Source of the DNA: Dongia_B sp035539075
GTDB taxonomy: Bacteria; Pseudomonadota; Alphaproteobacteria; Dongiales; Dongiaceae
Length of the DNA stretch: 64,000 nt
NCBI GenBank assembly: GCA_035539075.1
Contig: DATLJB010000038.1
Coordinates: 19,374 to 83,373 of the forward strand
Direction of reading: 5' to 3'
Below are positions 24,705-33,659 of this stretch, in pieces; positions within the stretch are counted from its first letter, which is position 1; each line of letters opens with the position of its first letter. The translations under genes were made by a program, and so were the position numbers. The notes below the pieces were generated by a model. The model was given only the letters and a program-made list of their open reading frames with translations, searched no databases and was not told where the DNA came from.

Positions 24705-26549
24705 TTGGCACAATATCGTTCCCGCACGTCTACGCACGGCCGCAACATGGCCGGTGCCCGCGGTCTTTGGCGCGCCACCGGCATGAAGGACTCCGATTTC
24801 GGCAAGCCTATTGTCGCCATCGCCAATTCCTTTACCCAGTTCGTGCCCGGCCATGTCCACCTCAAGGATCTCGGCCAGATGGTCGCCGCCGAGATCGCCG
24901 CCAATGGCGGCGTCGCCAAGGAATTCAATACCATCGCCGTCGATGATGGCATCGCCATGGGTCATGACGGCATGCTCTACAGCCTGCCCTCGCGCGAGAT
25001 CATCGCCGATTCCGTGGAATACATGGTGAACGCACATTGTGCCGACGCCCTGGTCTGCATCTCCAATTGCGACAAGATCACGCCCGGCATGCTGATGGCG
25101 GCCCTGCGCCTCAACATCCCCACCGTCTTCGTTTCCGGTGGCCCGATGGAAGCCGGCAAGGTGATCCTGAAGGACGGCAAGCTGCACGCCCTGGACCTGG
25201 TCGATGCCATGGTCGCAGCCGCTGACGACAAGGTTTCCGACGAAGACGTAGCGAAGATCGAACGGAGCGCCTGCCCGACCTGCGGCTCCTGCTCTGGCAT
25301 GTTCACGGCCAATTCGATGAACTGCCTGACCGAAGCCCTGGGGCTCGCGCTTCCGGGCAACGGTACCATCGTCGCCACCCATGCTGCCCGCAAGGAGCTC
25401 TTCCTGCAGGCCGGCCGCACCGTCCTCGACCTTACCCGGCGCTATTATGAACAGGATGACGAAAGCGCGCTGCCGCGCTCGATCGCCAGCTTCAAGGCTT
25501 TCGAAAATGCCATGACGCTGGACATCGCCATGGGCGGTTCGACCAATACCGTGCTGCATTTGCTGGCGGCCGCCTATGAAGCCGGTGTCGATTTCCAGAT
25601 GGCGGATATCGACCGCCTCTCGCGCCGCGTACCGAATATCTGCAAGGTGGCGCCGGCCTTGAGCACGGTCCATATTGAGGACGTGCACCGCGCCGGCGGC
25701 ATCATGGGCATTCTGGCCGAGCTCAATCGCGGCAAGCTGCTGCATACCGAGCTGCCCACGGTGCACAGCAAGACGATGGGCGAAGCGCTGGAAAAATGGG
25801 ACATCACCCGCAGCCAGGACGCAGCCGTGCAGAAATTCTTTCGCGCCTCGCCCGGCGGCATACCGACCCAGGTCGCCTTCAGCCAGGACCGCTATTACGA
25901 CAGCCTGGATGTAGACCGGGCCAAGGGCGTCATCCGCGACATCGAACACGCTTTCAGCAAGGACGGCGGCCTCGCCGTGCTGTTCGGCAATATCGCGGTC
26001 GATGGCTGCATCGTGAAGACCGCCGGCGTCGACCAGTCGATCCTCACCTTCTCCGGACCGGCACGGATTTTCGAAAGCCAGGATGGCGCGGTCGAAGGCA
26101 TCCTGCTCGGCCAGATCAAGGCGGGCGACGTCGTCATCATTCGCTATGAGGGGCCGAAGGGCGGTCCGGGCATGCAGGAAATGCTCTATCCGACCAGCTA
26201 CATCAAGTCGAAGGGCCTCGGCAAAGCCTGCGCGCTGATCACCGACGGGCGCTTTTCCGGCGGCACCTCGGGCCTTTCCATCGGTCACGTTTCTCCGGAA
26301 GCGGCGGAAGGCGGTGCGATCGCCCTGATTGAAGACGGTGATATTATCGATATCGATATTCCCCAGCGCAAGATCGGCGTCCGCGTCAGCGACGCGGTGC
26401 TGGCCGAACGACGCAAGGCGATGGAGGCCAAGGGCAATGCCGCCTGGCAGCCCGCCGCCAAACGCCATCGCAAGGTGTCTACCGCCCTGCGCGCCTATGC
26501 GGCTCTGACCACCAGCGCCGCACGCGGCGCCGTGCGGGTCGTCCCTTAA
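24705..26549 (+). CDS. ilvD: dihydroxy-acid dehydratase
   Basis: IlvD dehydrates 2,3-dihydroxy acids in the third step of valine, isoleucine and leucine synthesis. The 614-residue product has the iron-sulfur Cys motifs CISNCDKITPGMLMAA and ACPTCGSCSGMFTANSMNCL, and the C-terminal DGRFSGGTSGLSIGHVSPEA. TTG 24705 is chosen because GGAGG lies 5 bp upstream and the length then matches the 616-residue E. coli enzyme. The frame is open further upstream without similarity. It is monocistronic here. A strong hairpin follows the stop by about 85 bp. Confidence 0.96.
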   Translation: MAQYRSRTSTHGRNMAGARGLWRATGMKDSDFGKPIVAIANSFTQFVPGHVHLKDLGQMVAAEIAANGGVAKEFNTIAVDDGIAMGHDGMLYSLPSREIIADSVEYMVNAHCADALVCISNCDKITPGMLMAALRLNIPTVFVSGGPMEAGKVILKDGKLHALDLVDAMVAAADDKVSDEDVAKIERSACPTCGSCSGMFTANSMNCLTEALGLALPGNGTIVATHAARKELFLQAGRTVLDLTRRYYEQDDESALPRSIASFKAFENAMTLDIAMGGSTNTVLHLLAAAYEAGVDFQMADIDRLSRRVPNICKVAPALSTVHIEDVHRAGGIMGILAELNRGKLLHTELPTVHSKTMGEALEKWDITRSQDAAVQKFFRASPGGIPTQVAFSQDRYYDSLDVDRAKGVIRDIEHAFSKDGGLAVLFGNIAVDGCIVKTAGVDQSILTFSGPARIFESQDGAVEGILLGQIKAGDVVIIRYEGPKGGPGMQEMLYPTSYIKSKGLGKACALITDGRFSGGTSGLSIGHVSPEAAEGGAIALIEDGDIIDIDIPQRKIGVRVSDAVLAERRKAMEAKGNAAWQPAAKRHRKVSTALRAYAALTTSAARGAVRVVP

Positions 26550-26633
26550 GGCCAGGGGACCCGGATCGGGATTCCGCGATCGAGAATCCTTAGATCTTAA
26601 GCCTAGCCGCGCAACGGACGCGGCATGCGGCGA

Positions 26634-26661
26634 CTTCACCCCGGCGGTTGCCGGGGTGAAG
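26634..26661. other. perfect 12-bp inverted repeat downstream of ilvD
   Basis: CTTCACCCCGGC, loop GGTT, then GCCGGGGTGAAG. The arms are fully complementary. There is no T-run on either side, so it is either a factor-dependent terminator, an RNA-stabilising stem, or an operator for the PAS_5 gene that starts 30 bp later. Confidence 0.55.
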
Positions 26662-26691
26662 TGGAGGCCGGCGATGAGCTGAGAGGGCAAG

Positions 26692-27180
26692 ATGATCTAT
26701 GATTGTCGCGATCCGCAGCAATTGGCCAAGGCCCTGGCGCTCAACAGCTTGTTCGCGCCAGCCCTGCAGTATTGGAAGTCACTCCACGGCGATCACCTGC
26801 CAAGCCGCCGCAATATCGACCCGTTGGAAATTCCCGATCTGCTGCAGAACGTCATGCTCCTCGATGTGATGGAAGATGGCGCCGATTTTCGCTACCGCCT
26901 CGCCGGGACGGCCATCGAGCGGAATTTCGGCGCACCGATCAAAGGCCTTTCCCTGGTCGAGATCGCCGCCGCCTTCCCGTCGATCCAGCCGGTGCTTGAC
27001 GTCAAGAAGCATTGCGTCGCCACGGCTTCGCCCTATGCCTGCGATGCAGCGGTCTTCACCCATTTCGGCACCAGGAAACAGGTCTATTGCTTCGCCATGC
27101 CGCTCTCCGACGACGGCGTGCATGTCTCTCAGATCTTCGCCATCGGCATCCTGGAGCGTATCACCGAACCGGTCGGCTGA
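26692..27180 (+). CDS. PAS_5 family PAS-domain protein
   Basis: The 162-residue single-domain protein has the PAS_5 signature: YWKSLHGDHLPSRRNIDP, then IPDLLQNVMLLDVMEDGADF, then RYRLAGTAIERNFG. Members are common in Rhodospirillales and Rhizobiales, often with several paralogues. They have no output domain, so they are thought to be stand-alone sensors. Ligand and partner are unknown. The start ATG 26692 has GAGAGGG upstream. Confidence 0.82.
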   Translation: MIYDCRDPQQLAKALALNSLFAPALQYWKSLHGDHLPSRRNIDPLEIPDLLQNVMLLDVMEDGADFRYRLAGTAIERNFGAPIKGLSLVEIAAAFPSIQPVLDVKKHCVATASPYACDAAVFTHFGTRKQVYCFAMPLSDDGVHVSQIFAIGILERITEPVG

Positions 27181-27297
27181 GACGACCGATGCGAGATGCG
27201 CATGTCCGCTGATGTCAGCCGACATCGCTGAGCAACTTCCCTCCGGCGCGATCGCGCTTTAAGGTGCTTGCAACCGCATCGTCGACAGGGGAGAAGA

Positions 27298-28101
27298 ATG
27301 AAGGTTTATATCAGCGTCGATATCGAGGGCATTGCCGGTATCGCGCATTGGGACGAAGCGACCAAGACGCATGCTACGTATCCGGAATTTCGCGCCTTGA
27401 TGACGGCCGAAGCGCTGGCAGCATGCCGCGGCGCAATTGCCGCCGGCGCCACGGAAATCCTGCTGAAGGATGCCCATGACAGCGGCCGCAACATCCTGAC
27501 CGAGGACCTGCCCGATTGCGTGCGGATCATCCGCGGCTGGAGCGGCCACCCGGCGAGCATGATCCAGGAGCTTGATGAGAGCTTCGCGGCGGCGATGTTC
27601 ATCGGCTACCACTCGCGCGCCGGCGCGGAAGGAAATCCGCTGGCCCATACGATGACGCTGAGCGTCGAGCGCATCCTGCTGAACGGAACACCGGTTTCCG
27701 AATTCCTCCTGCATAGCTATGCCGCGGCGCTACATGGCGTTCCGGTGGTTCTCGTCAGCGGCGACGAGGGGATCTGCAAGGAAGTGAAGGAGGTCAACAG
27801 CCATATCGGCACCGTGGCAGTCAGCCATGGCATCGGCCGTTCCAGCATCAGCATCGCGCCGAAGAAGTCACGCAGCCTGATCGAGGCGGCTGCAGCCGGC
27901 GCCTTGCGGGGTGATCGTCAAGCCTGCCGTTTGACACTGCCGACCAGCTTCACGCTCGACATCATCTTCAATAATCCGACCAATGCCTATGCCGCTGCGT
28001 GGTATCCGGGGGCGAGCCATATCGGCAATCGGACGGCGCGTTTCGAGACCCGCGATTATTTCGAGGTGCTGCGGGCGATCAAGTTCATGCTGAAGGCCTG
28101 A
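27298..28101 (+). CDS. M55 family D-aminopeptidase (DppA-like)
   Basis: This 267-residue zinc peptidase is of the DppA type. The N-terminal metal motif SVDIEGIAGIAHWDE supplies Asp and Glu. LKDAHDSGRNIL and GYHSRAGAEGNPLAHTM supply further His ligands, and SGDEGICKE gives the distal Glu. Bacillus DppA cleaves D-Ala-D-Ala and D-Ala-Gly dipeptides. Homologues are often beside peptide ABC transporters, but none is here. The start ATG 27298 has GGGGAGAAG upstream. It probably acts in recycling of D-amino acid peptides in the cytoplasm. Confidence 0.88.
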   Translation: MKVYISVDIEGIAGIAHWDEATKTHATYPEFRALMTAEALAACRGAIAAGATEILLKDAHDSGRNILTEDLPDCVRIIRGWSGHPASMIQELDESFAAAMFIGYHSRAGAEGNPLAHTMTLSVERILLNGTPVSEFLLHSYAAALHGVPVVLVSGDEGICKEVKEVNSHIGTVAVSHGIGRSSISIAPKKSRSLIEAAAAGALRGDRQACRLTLPTSFTLDIIFNNPTNAYAAAWYPGASHIGNRTARFETRDYFEVLRAIKFMLKA

Positions 28102-28177
28102 TCCTGCCGAGCGGCCGGCACGCCGGCCTGGCGAACGGCGCCGGAAGGCAAAAGTCCCACTGCATACGTGGTGCAGA

Positions 28178-28214
28178 AACGATAGATGGTATAGAATATA
28201 TACTGTCTATCGTT
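28178..28214 (+). promoter_or_regulatory. 37-bp palindromic operator upstream of the HxlR gene
   Basis: The left arm AACGATAGATGGTATA (28178-28193) and right arm TATACTGTCTATCGTT (28199-28214) pair at 14 of 16 positions around a 5-base centre. It ends 36 bp before the HxlR start codon and overlaps a TATATACT stretch that could be a -10 element. Its size and position suit binding by the HxlR dimer itself and autoregulation. Confidence 0.7.
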
Positions 28215-28250
28215 TTCGTTTTCCCGGTACCGCCATGCAGAGGTTTCGCC

Positions 28251-28628
28251 ATGATCAACCGTGAACTCGGCTCAGATGAGCCTTGTCCGATCCGTGATGT
28301 GCTTGATCGCATCGGCGACCGCTGGACCCTGCTGGTGCTGCAAAACCTGGCCCCAGGCACCTTGCGCTTCACCGCCTTGAAGCGCGCCATCGGCGACATC
28401 TCGCAGCGCATGCTGGCGCAGACCCTGCGCCGCCTGGAGCAGGATGGCCTGATCTCCCGGACCGTTCTTGCCACCACCCCGCCCCGGGTCGACTACGCTC
28501 TCACCGAGCTTGGCCGTTCCTTGCTTGAGCCGCTCGATGCCCTTGTCGATTGGGCCCAGACGCATCATGACGCCATTCGTGCCGCACGGCGGGCCTACGT
28601 GCCGGTGCAGCCTGCCGCTTCTCTCTGA
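28251..28628 (+). CDS. HxlR family transcriptional regulator
   Basis: The 125-residue winged-helix protein matches HxlR/MarR-like regulators: CPIRDVLDRIGDRWTLLVL with the family's conserved Cys13, then TLRFTALKRAIGDISQRML, then LRRLEQDGLISRTV and YALTELGRSLLEPL. Some HxlR members sense electrophiles through that Cys (QsrR, YodB). Whether this one does is untested. ATG 28251 is preferred because AGAGG is about 8 bp upstream. A large palindrome precedes the gene. The regulated target is not obvious: the serine hydrolase gene downstream is convergent, so it may control only itself plus distant genes. Confidence 0.9.
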   Translation: MINRELGSDEPCPIRDVLDRIGDRWTLLVLQNLAPGTLRFTALKRAIGDISQRMLAQTLRRLEQDGLISRTVLATTPPRVDYALTELGRSLLEPLDALVDWAQTHHDAIRAARRAYVPVQPAASL

Positions 28629-28702
28629 GGACGCAATGTGATGCCCCTGACGACCGGTCGATAAGCGAGATCGCCGCCCGGCAAAAAGAGCTGCGATAAG
28701 AG

Positions 28703-29896
28703 TTAGCGGAGCGCGTCGGTGATGGCGCTGAAGCACCGCAGGGTCAGCCCATCCAAAGCCTCATCCACCGGCAACTTCTGCGACGACATCTTGGCAATGA
28801 CGACCTCGGCGGCTGGATCGATATAGATCCATTGGCCATGGATGCCGACGCCAAGGAATGCGCCGCCAGCGTTGCCGGTCTGATACCACTTGCTGCGATA
28901 GCGTCCCTGCGGCAGGAACTTCGCCATCGAACCGCGCTGCCAGGCCTGGCGATCGCCGGCGTTGCAGATATCCGCCGCCCAGGCGACGGGAACGACCTGC
29001 TTCTCGCCGAAACGGCCCTCATGCCGCATCAATTCGCCAAGCCGCCCGAGGTCGCGCAAGGTGCAGCAGATGCCGCCGGCGGCCCGCGACGCGCCCAGCC
29101 GGTCGACCGTTACATAGGCATCGAATTCGGCGCCCATCTGCTGCCAGAGGAGTTCCGACAGCAGCGCCGCATAGGGCCGGCCGGATGCGCGTTCAAGCAC
29201 CCAGCCCAAGAGGTCCGAGTTCGGCGAAACATAATAGAAAATGTCGCCATGCGGCCGCTCCGCGCGCGGCAGGGTCAGCAGGAAACTGCGCAGGTCGCTC
29301 AGCCGTTCGAGATCACGCGGCGGGTTCCAGCCGGTCGCATCGCGGTAGCGGGCGAAAGCACCGTCCTTGTTCAGATAGTCCTCGACAAAATCGATACTGA
29401 CCGTCATGTCGAGCACTTGACGCAGGCTGGCATCGCCATAGGCCGAGCCGGCGGCTTCCGGAATGTAGTGCGTGACGGGCGCTTCGGGATCAAGCTTGCC
29501 CTGTTCCACCAGGATGCCGGCAAGGACACCCGTCACGGATTTGCTGACGGAAAAAATGATATGCGGCGCTTCCGGCGTGAGGCCGTTGAAGTAGCGCTCG
29601 GCCACGACCTTGCCGGACTTCAGGACCAGAAGCCCATCGGTATCGCTGGCCTGCAGCATATCCTCCAGCTTCCAGTCCTGCCCGCGCGGACCGCGGAAGG
29701 AGATCGCCGGCAGCGCGATATTGCTCGCAGGCAAGGGCAGCACCGGCCCCGCGCCACGATAGATATTGGCGCTGGGGACGATCTCACGCACATGGTGGAA
29801 GGCCCAGTTGTTGAACGGCGGCAAGCGCCAGTTGGCTAAAGTCACTTGTTGTTCGGGCGCCGAAGGAAAACCGCCCATCAAAACCTGTTCTGCCAA
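28703..29896 (-). CDS. class C beta-lactamase-fold serine hydrolase
   Basis: This 397-residue protein has the SxxK catalytic motif at 116-119 (IIFSVSKSVTG), a Tyr-type second motif in FYYVSPNSDLLG and a C-terminal GIHGQWIY near residue 357 in place of KTG. This pattern is closest to the 6-aminohexanoate-dimer hydrolase (NylB)/esterase branch rather than true beta-lactamases. There is no signal peptide, so it is probably cytoplasmic. The substrate is unknown. It is convergent with hxlR (74 bp apart), with a LysR-type gene upstream on the same strand. Confidence 0.85.
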   Translation of the reverse strand: MAEQVLMGGFPSAPEQQVTLANWRLPPFNNWAFHHVREIVPSANIYRGAGPVLPLPASNIALPAISFRGPRGQDWKLEDMLQASDTDGLLVLKSGKVVAERYFNGLTPEAPHIIFSVSKSVTGVLAGILVEQGKLDPEAPVTHYIPEAAGSAYGDASLRQVLDMTVSIDFVEDYLNKDGAFARYRDATGWNPPRDLERLSDLRSFLLTLPRAERPHGDIFYYVSPNSDLLGWVLERASGRPYAALLSELLWQQMGAEFDAYVTVDRLGASRAAGGICCTLRDLGRLGELMRHEGRFGEKQVVPVAWAADICNAGDRQAWQRGSMAKFLPQGRYRSKWYQTGNAGGAFLGVGIHGQWIYIDPAAEVVIAKMSSQKLPVDEALDGLTLRCFSAITDALR

Positions 29897-30032
29897 AATA
29901 GTCCCCTTACCTTGGGCTGCCGTTCATACCGAAGCGACGATAGCCGATCTTGCGATCGGAACATGCACGACAAAACGGCATAGCGCGTCTTCGCCGCCGG
30001 CATCGACGCCGTTACGAGACGAGAGCCATTTC

Positions 30033-30956
30033 TTATTTACGCCGCCTGGGCGTGGCAGAGACGCCGGATATCAGCTCGCGCTGTGCCGCCAGGCCTTCTC
30101 CCACGATGTCAAAGAAGGCTCTGATTCGCGCGGTCCCCTTTAGATCGCTGTGGGTGACGATCCACAACTCGCGGCTGAGCTCGGCGATCGGCGCGGCTAT
30201 CGCGCGAACAAGGCCCGGTTCGGGATCGCCGAGATAGCAGGGCAGAACGGCAAGACCGATCCCTTCCCGCGCCGCGGCCAGCTGATTGACCAGGCTGTTC
30301 GTCCGGTAAACCCATTTGCTTGGCGCCAGCGTGTCCGCCAGCCAGTCGGCCGCCCTGATGCCGCTGACATCGCTGCCCCAGCCGATCACCGGAAAGCCGG
30401 CGATGTCCTCTCGCCGCCTCAAAGCCTTGCGCCCCGCCAGCAGCTCCGGCGTGCCGTAAAGCGTCCAGCCGATATCGGTCAGCTTACGGCCATAGAGATC
30501 GCCCTCCTTTGGTCGCGCCGGCCTCAGCGCCACATCGGCCTCGCGGCGCGACAGGCTGAGGATACGGTTGTCGACGGCCAGCTCGACGATGATGCCGGGA
30601 TGCAGCCGGTGGAAGCACGCCAGTTGCCGCGCCAGAAGGTGATGGGCCAGCGCTTCCGAACTGGTGACGCGCAATTGGCCGGTCAGGCGGTGATCACGGC
30701 CGGCGATATCGCGATCGAGAGCTGCAGTCTCGGCCTCCATGCGCTCGGCCGTCTGCGCCATCTGCTCACCGGCCGCCGTCGCCTGGTAAAGGCCGCCCGG
30801 CAAGCGCTCGAACAAGCGCACGCCCAGCTGCGCCTCCAATTGGTTGAGGCGGCGGAAAGCCGTGGAATGGTTGATGGCGAGGGACTGCGCCGCGCCCGTC
30901 AAGCTGCCGGCGCGGAAAACCGCCAGCACCAGCCGCAAGTCATTCCAATCCTCCAT
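30033..30956 (-). CDS. LysR family regulator, divergent from GST genes
   Basis: This 307-residue LysR-type regulator has the N-terminal HTH DLRLVLAVFRAGSLTGAAQ and HSTAFRRLNQLEAQLGVRLF, then a helical linker. The effector domain runs from about residue 90 (LTGQLRVTSSEAL). GGAG lies about 9 bp before ATG. It faces the two-gene glutathione transferase operon across a 155-bp spacer with a perfect palindrome, so it very probably controls those genes and itself. The inducer is unknown, and electrophile or aromatic compounds would suit GST targets. Confidence 0.92.
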   Translation of the reverse strand: MEDWNDLRLVLAVFRAGSLTGAAQSLAINHSTAFRRLNQLEAQLGVRLFERLPGGLYQATAAGEQMAQTAERMEAETAALDRDIAGRDHRLTGQLRVTSSEALAHHLLARQLACFHRLHPGIIVELAVDNRILSLSRREADVALRPARPKEGDLYGRKLTDIGWTLYGTPELLAGRKALRRREDIAGFPVIGWGSDVSGIRAADWLADTLAPSKWVYRTNSLVNQLAAAREGIGLAVLPCYLGDPEPGLVRAIAAPIAELSRELWIVTHSDLKGTARIRAFFDIVGEGLAAQRELISGVSATPRRRK

Positions 30957-30998
30957 ATGCCGCCGCTCCCGGTCGCGTCAGATGTCCGGCCGAAATCC

Positions 30999-31016
30999 GT
31001 TTGCAAATTTGCAAAC
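30999..31016. promoter_or_regulatory. 18-bp perfect palindrome between LysR and GST genes
   Basis: GTTTGCAAA followed directly by TTTGCAAAC. Both arms are exact. It lies 43 bp from the LysR start and 96 bp from the first GST start, a standard place for a LysR recognition site in a divergent promoter. Confidence 0.72.
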
Positions 31017-31111
31017 AAGAAAGTCGAAAACACAAATCGACTTGCACCATTCTAGGGCGTAACCCTGCCCCTGTCACGGCGCCAACTCTTTCATTCGTTA
31101 CGGAGAAATCC

Positions 31112-31726
31112 ATGAAGCTCTTTTACAGTCCCGGCGCCTGTTCGCTTGCGGCGCATATCGTTTCCCGGGAAATCGGCATCCCGCTGGAGCTGGAGGCGGT
31201 CGACCTGCAGACCAAGCAGACCCGAAGCGGCGCCGATTTCCTGGCAATCAATCCAAAGGGCTATGTGCCGGCCCTGCTGACCGCGGATGATGCCGTGCTG
31301 ACGGAGAATGTGGCGATCCTCCACTATCTCGCATCTTTCGCCTCCGGCCATGATCTCGTTCCAGACCGCAGCGATCCCCGCTATTATCGCCTGCTGGAAT
31401 GGCTGGGCCTGATCAACAGCGAGATCCACAAGGCATTTGCACCGCTTTGGAATGCCGACAACCCACCGTCGCTGCGCCAGTCGGCGCGCGCTACCGTGGA
31501 AAAGTGGTTCGGCTTCCTCGACCGGCATCTTTCGAACCAGCCCTATCTGATGGGAGACCGTTTCTCCCTGGCGGATGCCTACTGCTTCAGCGTCGTCAAT
31601 TGGAGTGGGTTCCTGGCAATCGATCTCGCTCCCTTTCCGGATCTGCAACGATATCAGCGTGCCATCGCTGCGCGGCCGGCTGTGCAGATCGCCATGGCCG
31701 CCGAAGGCCTCGCCGCCGCAGCTTAA
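31112..31726 (+). CDS. glutathione transferase, beta class (GstA-like)
   Basis: This 204-residue GST has the beta-class N-terminus MKLFYSPGACSLAAHI, with the catalytic-type Cys at position 10. Then come NPKGYVPALL with the cis-Pro and LTENVAILHYLA with the glutathione-contact Glu. The helical C-terminal domain includes FSLADAYCFSVVNW. ATG 31112 has CGGAGAAA upstream. The next gene, also a GST, begins 12 bp after the stop, so the two form an operon under the divergent LysR. Confidence 0.93.
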   Translation: MKLFYSPGACSLAAHIVSREIGIPLELEAVDLQTKQTRSGADFLAINPKGYVPALLTADDAVLTENVAILHYLASFASGHDLVPDRSDPRYYRLLEWLGLINSEIHKAFAPLWNADNPPSLRQSARATVEKWFGFLDRHLSNQPYLMGDRFSLADAYCFSVVNWSGFLAIDLAPFPDLQRYQRAIAARPAVQIAMAAEGLAAAA

Positions 31727-31738
31727 AGGAAGACGACC

Positions 31739-32422
31739 ATGCTGACGCTTATCAGCCACCATCTCTGCCCCTATGTGCAACGCGTCGCCATTGCGCTGGC
31801 GGAAAAGCGGATTCCCTTCGAGCGCACCTACGTCGATCTTGCGGCGAAGCCGGACTGGTTTCTGGCGATCTCACCGCTGGGCAAGGTTCCTCTGCTGCGC
31901 TGCGATGCCGGCGTCCTGTTCGAATCCGCTGTCATCTGCGAATATCTCGAGGACGCCTATCCCGAAACGTCGCTCCTTCCAGCCGATCCCTGGCAGCGCG
32001 CCAGGCTTCGTGGCTGGGTCGAATTCGCCACCGCGACGCTGGCCGATATCTGGGGCTTCGAGACGGCGCAGGATGAGGTGGCCACGCGCGGCAAAGCTCT
32101 CGATCTGCGCAAGAAATTTATCCGGGTCGAGGAAGTTCTGGATGGCGGTCCTTTCTTTTCTGGCGGCCGGTTCTCGCTGGTAGATGCAGCCTTCGCACCT
32201 GTCTTCCGCTATTTCGACCTATTCGATCAGATTGCCGATTTCGGCGTCTTCGCGGACCTCAAAAGAGTCGCGGCATGGCGGGACCATCTGGCCGCGCGCG
32301 AAAGCGTGCAAAATGCGGTCACGCCCGACTATCGCCAGCGCCTCTCGCAGTTTCTGGCGAAACGCCAAGCCTATCTGCATTTGCTTGCCGAAGAACAAGG
32401 TGCGACGGCGCGGACGGCTTGA
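31739..32422 (+). CDS. glutathione transferase, omega/zeta-like
   Basis: This 227-residue thioredoxin-fold GST has the active-site segment ISHHLCPYVQRVAIAL, whose Cys suggests thiol-transferase or omega-like chemistry. SPLGKVPLLR with cis-Pro and FESAVICEYLEDAYP, the glutathione site, follow. It shares the operon with the beta-class GST but is clearly a different class, so the pair may handle successive steps or different substrates. Pathway unknown. Confidence 0.9.
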   Translation: MLTLISHHLCPYVQRVAIALAEKRIPFERTYVDLAAKPDWFLAISPLGKVPLLRCDAGVLFESAVICEYLEDAYPETSLLPADPWQRARLRGWVEFATATLADIWGFETAQDEVATRGKALDLRKKFIRVEEVLDGGPFFSGGRFSLVDAAFAPVFRYFDLFDQIADFGVFADLKRVAAWRDHLAARESVQNAVTPDYRQRLSQFLAKRQAYLHLLAEEQGATARTA

Positions 32423-32470
32423 CGGCGGGCCGGAGCCGGCCCTGGGCTTCCCGAAGGATGAATCAAGAAC

Positions 32471-32493
32471 GGCGGCGCCTGGTGGGCGCCGCC
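32471..32493. terminator. hairpin between convergent GST and aldo-keto reductase genes
   Basis: GGCGGCGCC, loop TGGTG, then GGCGCCGCC: a perfect 9-bp stem located between the two converging stop codons. Following bases are only modestly T-rich (minus-strand side GTTCTTGATT), so it may act as a weak bidirectional terminator. Confidence 0.5.
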
Positions 32494-32538
32494 TCCCGCG
32501 ACTGCTTTCGATTCATGAGCCCGATAAAGGCCAAGTCC

Positions 32539-33582
32539 TCAGGGCCGCTGATCGGTGCTGGGCTTTTCCCACAGATTGATGCCGCCTTCCTGCGCATAGC
32601 GGTCGATTTCGGCAAGTTCTTCCTTGCTGAAGCTGAGCTGCGACAGGGCCGCCACGTTCTCCTTGATCTGGGCGACTGAACTCGCCCCAATCAAGGTGGT
32701 GGTCACTCGTGGATCGCGCAGCACCCAGGCCAGAGCCATCTGCGCGAGGCTCTGGCCGCGGCGGCGGGCGATCTCGTTCAGCGACTTGACGCGGGCAAGA
32801 TTGGCGGCGCTGAGATGCTCCTGCTTCAGTGATCCACCGCCTGCACGGTTGATGCGCGCATCCTGGGGAACGCCGTTGAGATATTTATCGGAGAGCAGGC
32901 CTTGCGCCAAAGCGGTGAAGGCGATGCAGCCCATGCCCAGCTCCTCAAGCGTGCCGAGGAGTTCGGTTTCGATCCAGCGGTTGAGCATGTTGTAGGAGGG
33001 CTGATGGATGAGGCAGGGAATGTTCCATTGCCGAAGCAGCGCCGCCGCCTCCTTGGTCTTATGAGCAGAATATGAGGACAGGCCGACATAGAGCGCCTTG
33101 CCCTGCTGGACCGCTGTCGCCAGCGCGCCCATCGTTTCCTCCAGCGGCGTATCGGGATCGAAGCGATGCGAATAGAAGATATCGACGTAGTCGAGGCCGA
33201 GCCGCTTGAGGCTTTGATCGAGGCTGGCGAGAACATATTTGCGCGAACCGCCGCCTTGCCCATAGGGTCCCGGCCACATGTCCCAGCCGGCCTTGCTGGA
33301 TATGATCAGTTCGTCACGATAGGCCTTGAGGTCTTCGGCCAGAATGCGCCCGAAATTGGTTTCAGCAGTGCCGTAGGGCGGGCCATAATTATTGGCGAGA
33401 TCGAAATGCGTGATGCCGAGATCAAAGGCGGCATGCACCATCTCGCGCTGGGTGCTGAGCGGCGTGGTATCGCCGAAATTGTGCCAGAGGCCCAGCGAGA
33501 TCAGCGGCAGCTTTAACCCGCTCCGGCCGCAAAAGCGGTAGGTCATCGATTCGTATCGTTGATCGGCAGCTAGATAAGTCAC
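32539..33582 (-). CDS. aldo-keto reductase, YghZ/GpR-like
   Basis: The 347-residue TIM-barrel NADPH reductase closely resembles E. coli YghZ (L-glyceraldehyde 3-phosphate/methylglyoxal reductase). The marks are RFCGRSGLKLPLISLGLWHN, THFDLANNYGPPYG, SSKAGWDMWPGPYG and the C-terminal GGINLWEKP. GTG 33582 is selected because GAGGG precedes it and the YghZ-like N-terminal segment LAADQRYESM is then included. The tetrad Asp, Tyr, Lys and His is expected in those first blocks. It follows the MFS transporter gene on the same strand (about 80 bp), so uptake and reduction may be linked. Confidence 0.9.
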   Translation of the reverse strand: MTYLAADQRYESMTYRFCGRSGLKLPLISLGLWHNFGDTTPLSTQREMVHAAFDLGITHFDLANNYGPPYGTAETNFGRILAEDLKAYRDELIISSKAGWDMWPGPYGQGGGSRKYVLASLDQSLKRLGLDYVDIFYSHRFDPDTPLEETMGALATAVQQGKALYVGLSSYSAHKTKEAAALLRQWNIPCLIHQPSYNMLNRWIETELLGTLEELGMGCIAFTALAQGLLSDKYLNGVPQDARINRAGGGSLKQEHLSAANLARVKSLNEIARRRGQSLAQMALAWVLRDPRVTTTLIGASSVAQIKENVAALSQLSFSKEELAEIDRYAQEGGINLWEKPSTDQRP

Positions 33583-33659
33583 GGCAATAATCCCTCGAAA
33601 TATCGCTGTGGCCCTGACGGCCACAGCCTCTGCAGCAGATGATGTTGACGCGGCGTGGG

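Noticed and set aside
23883..26690. Very long open frame on the minus strand across the kinase end and ilvD
   Set aside because: It lies wholly opposite two clear genes. Long antisense frames are common in GC-rich coding DNA, and its translation shows no recognisable domain.
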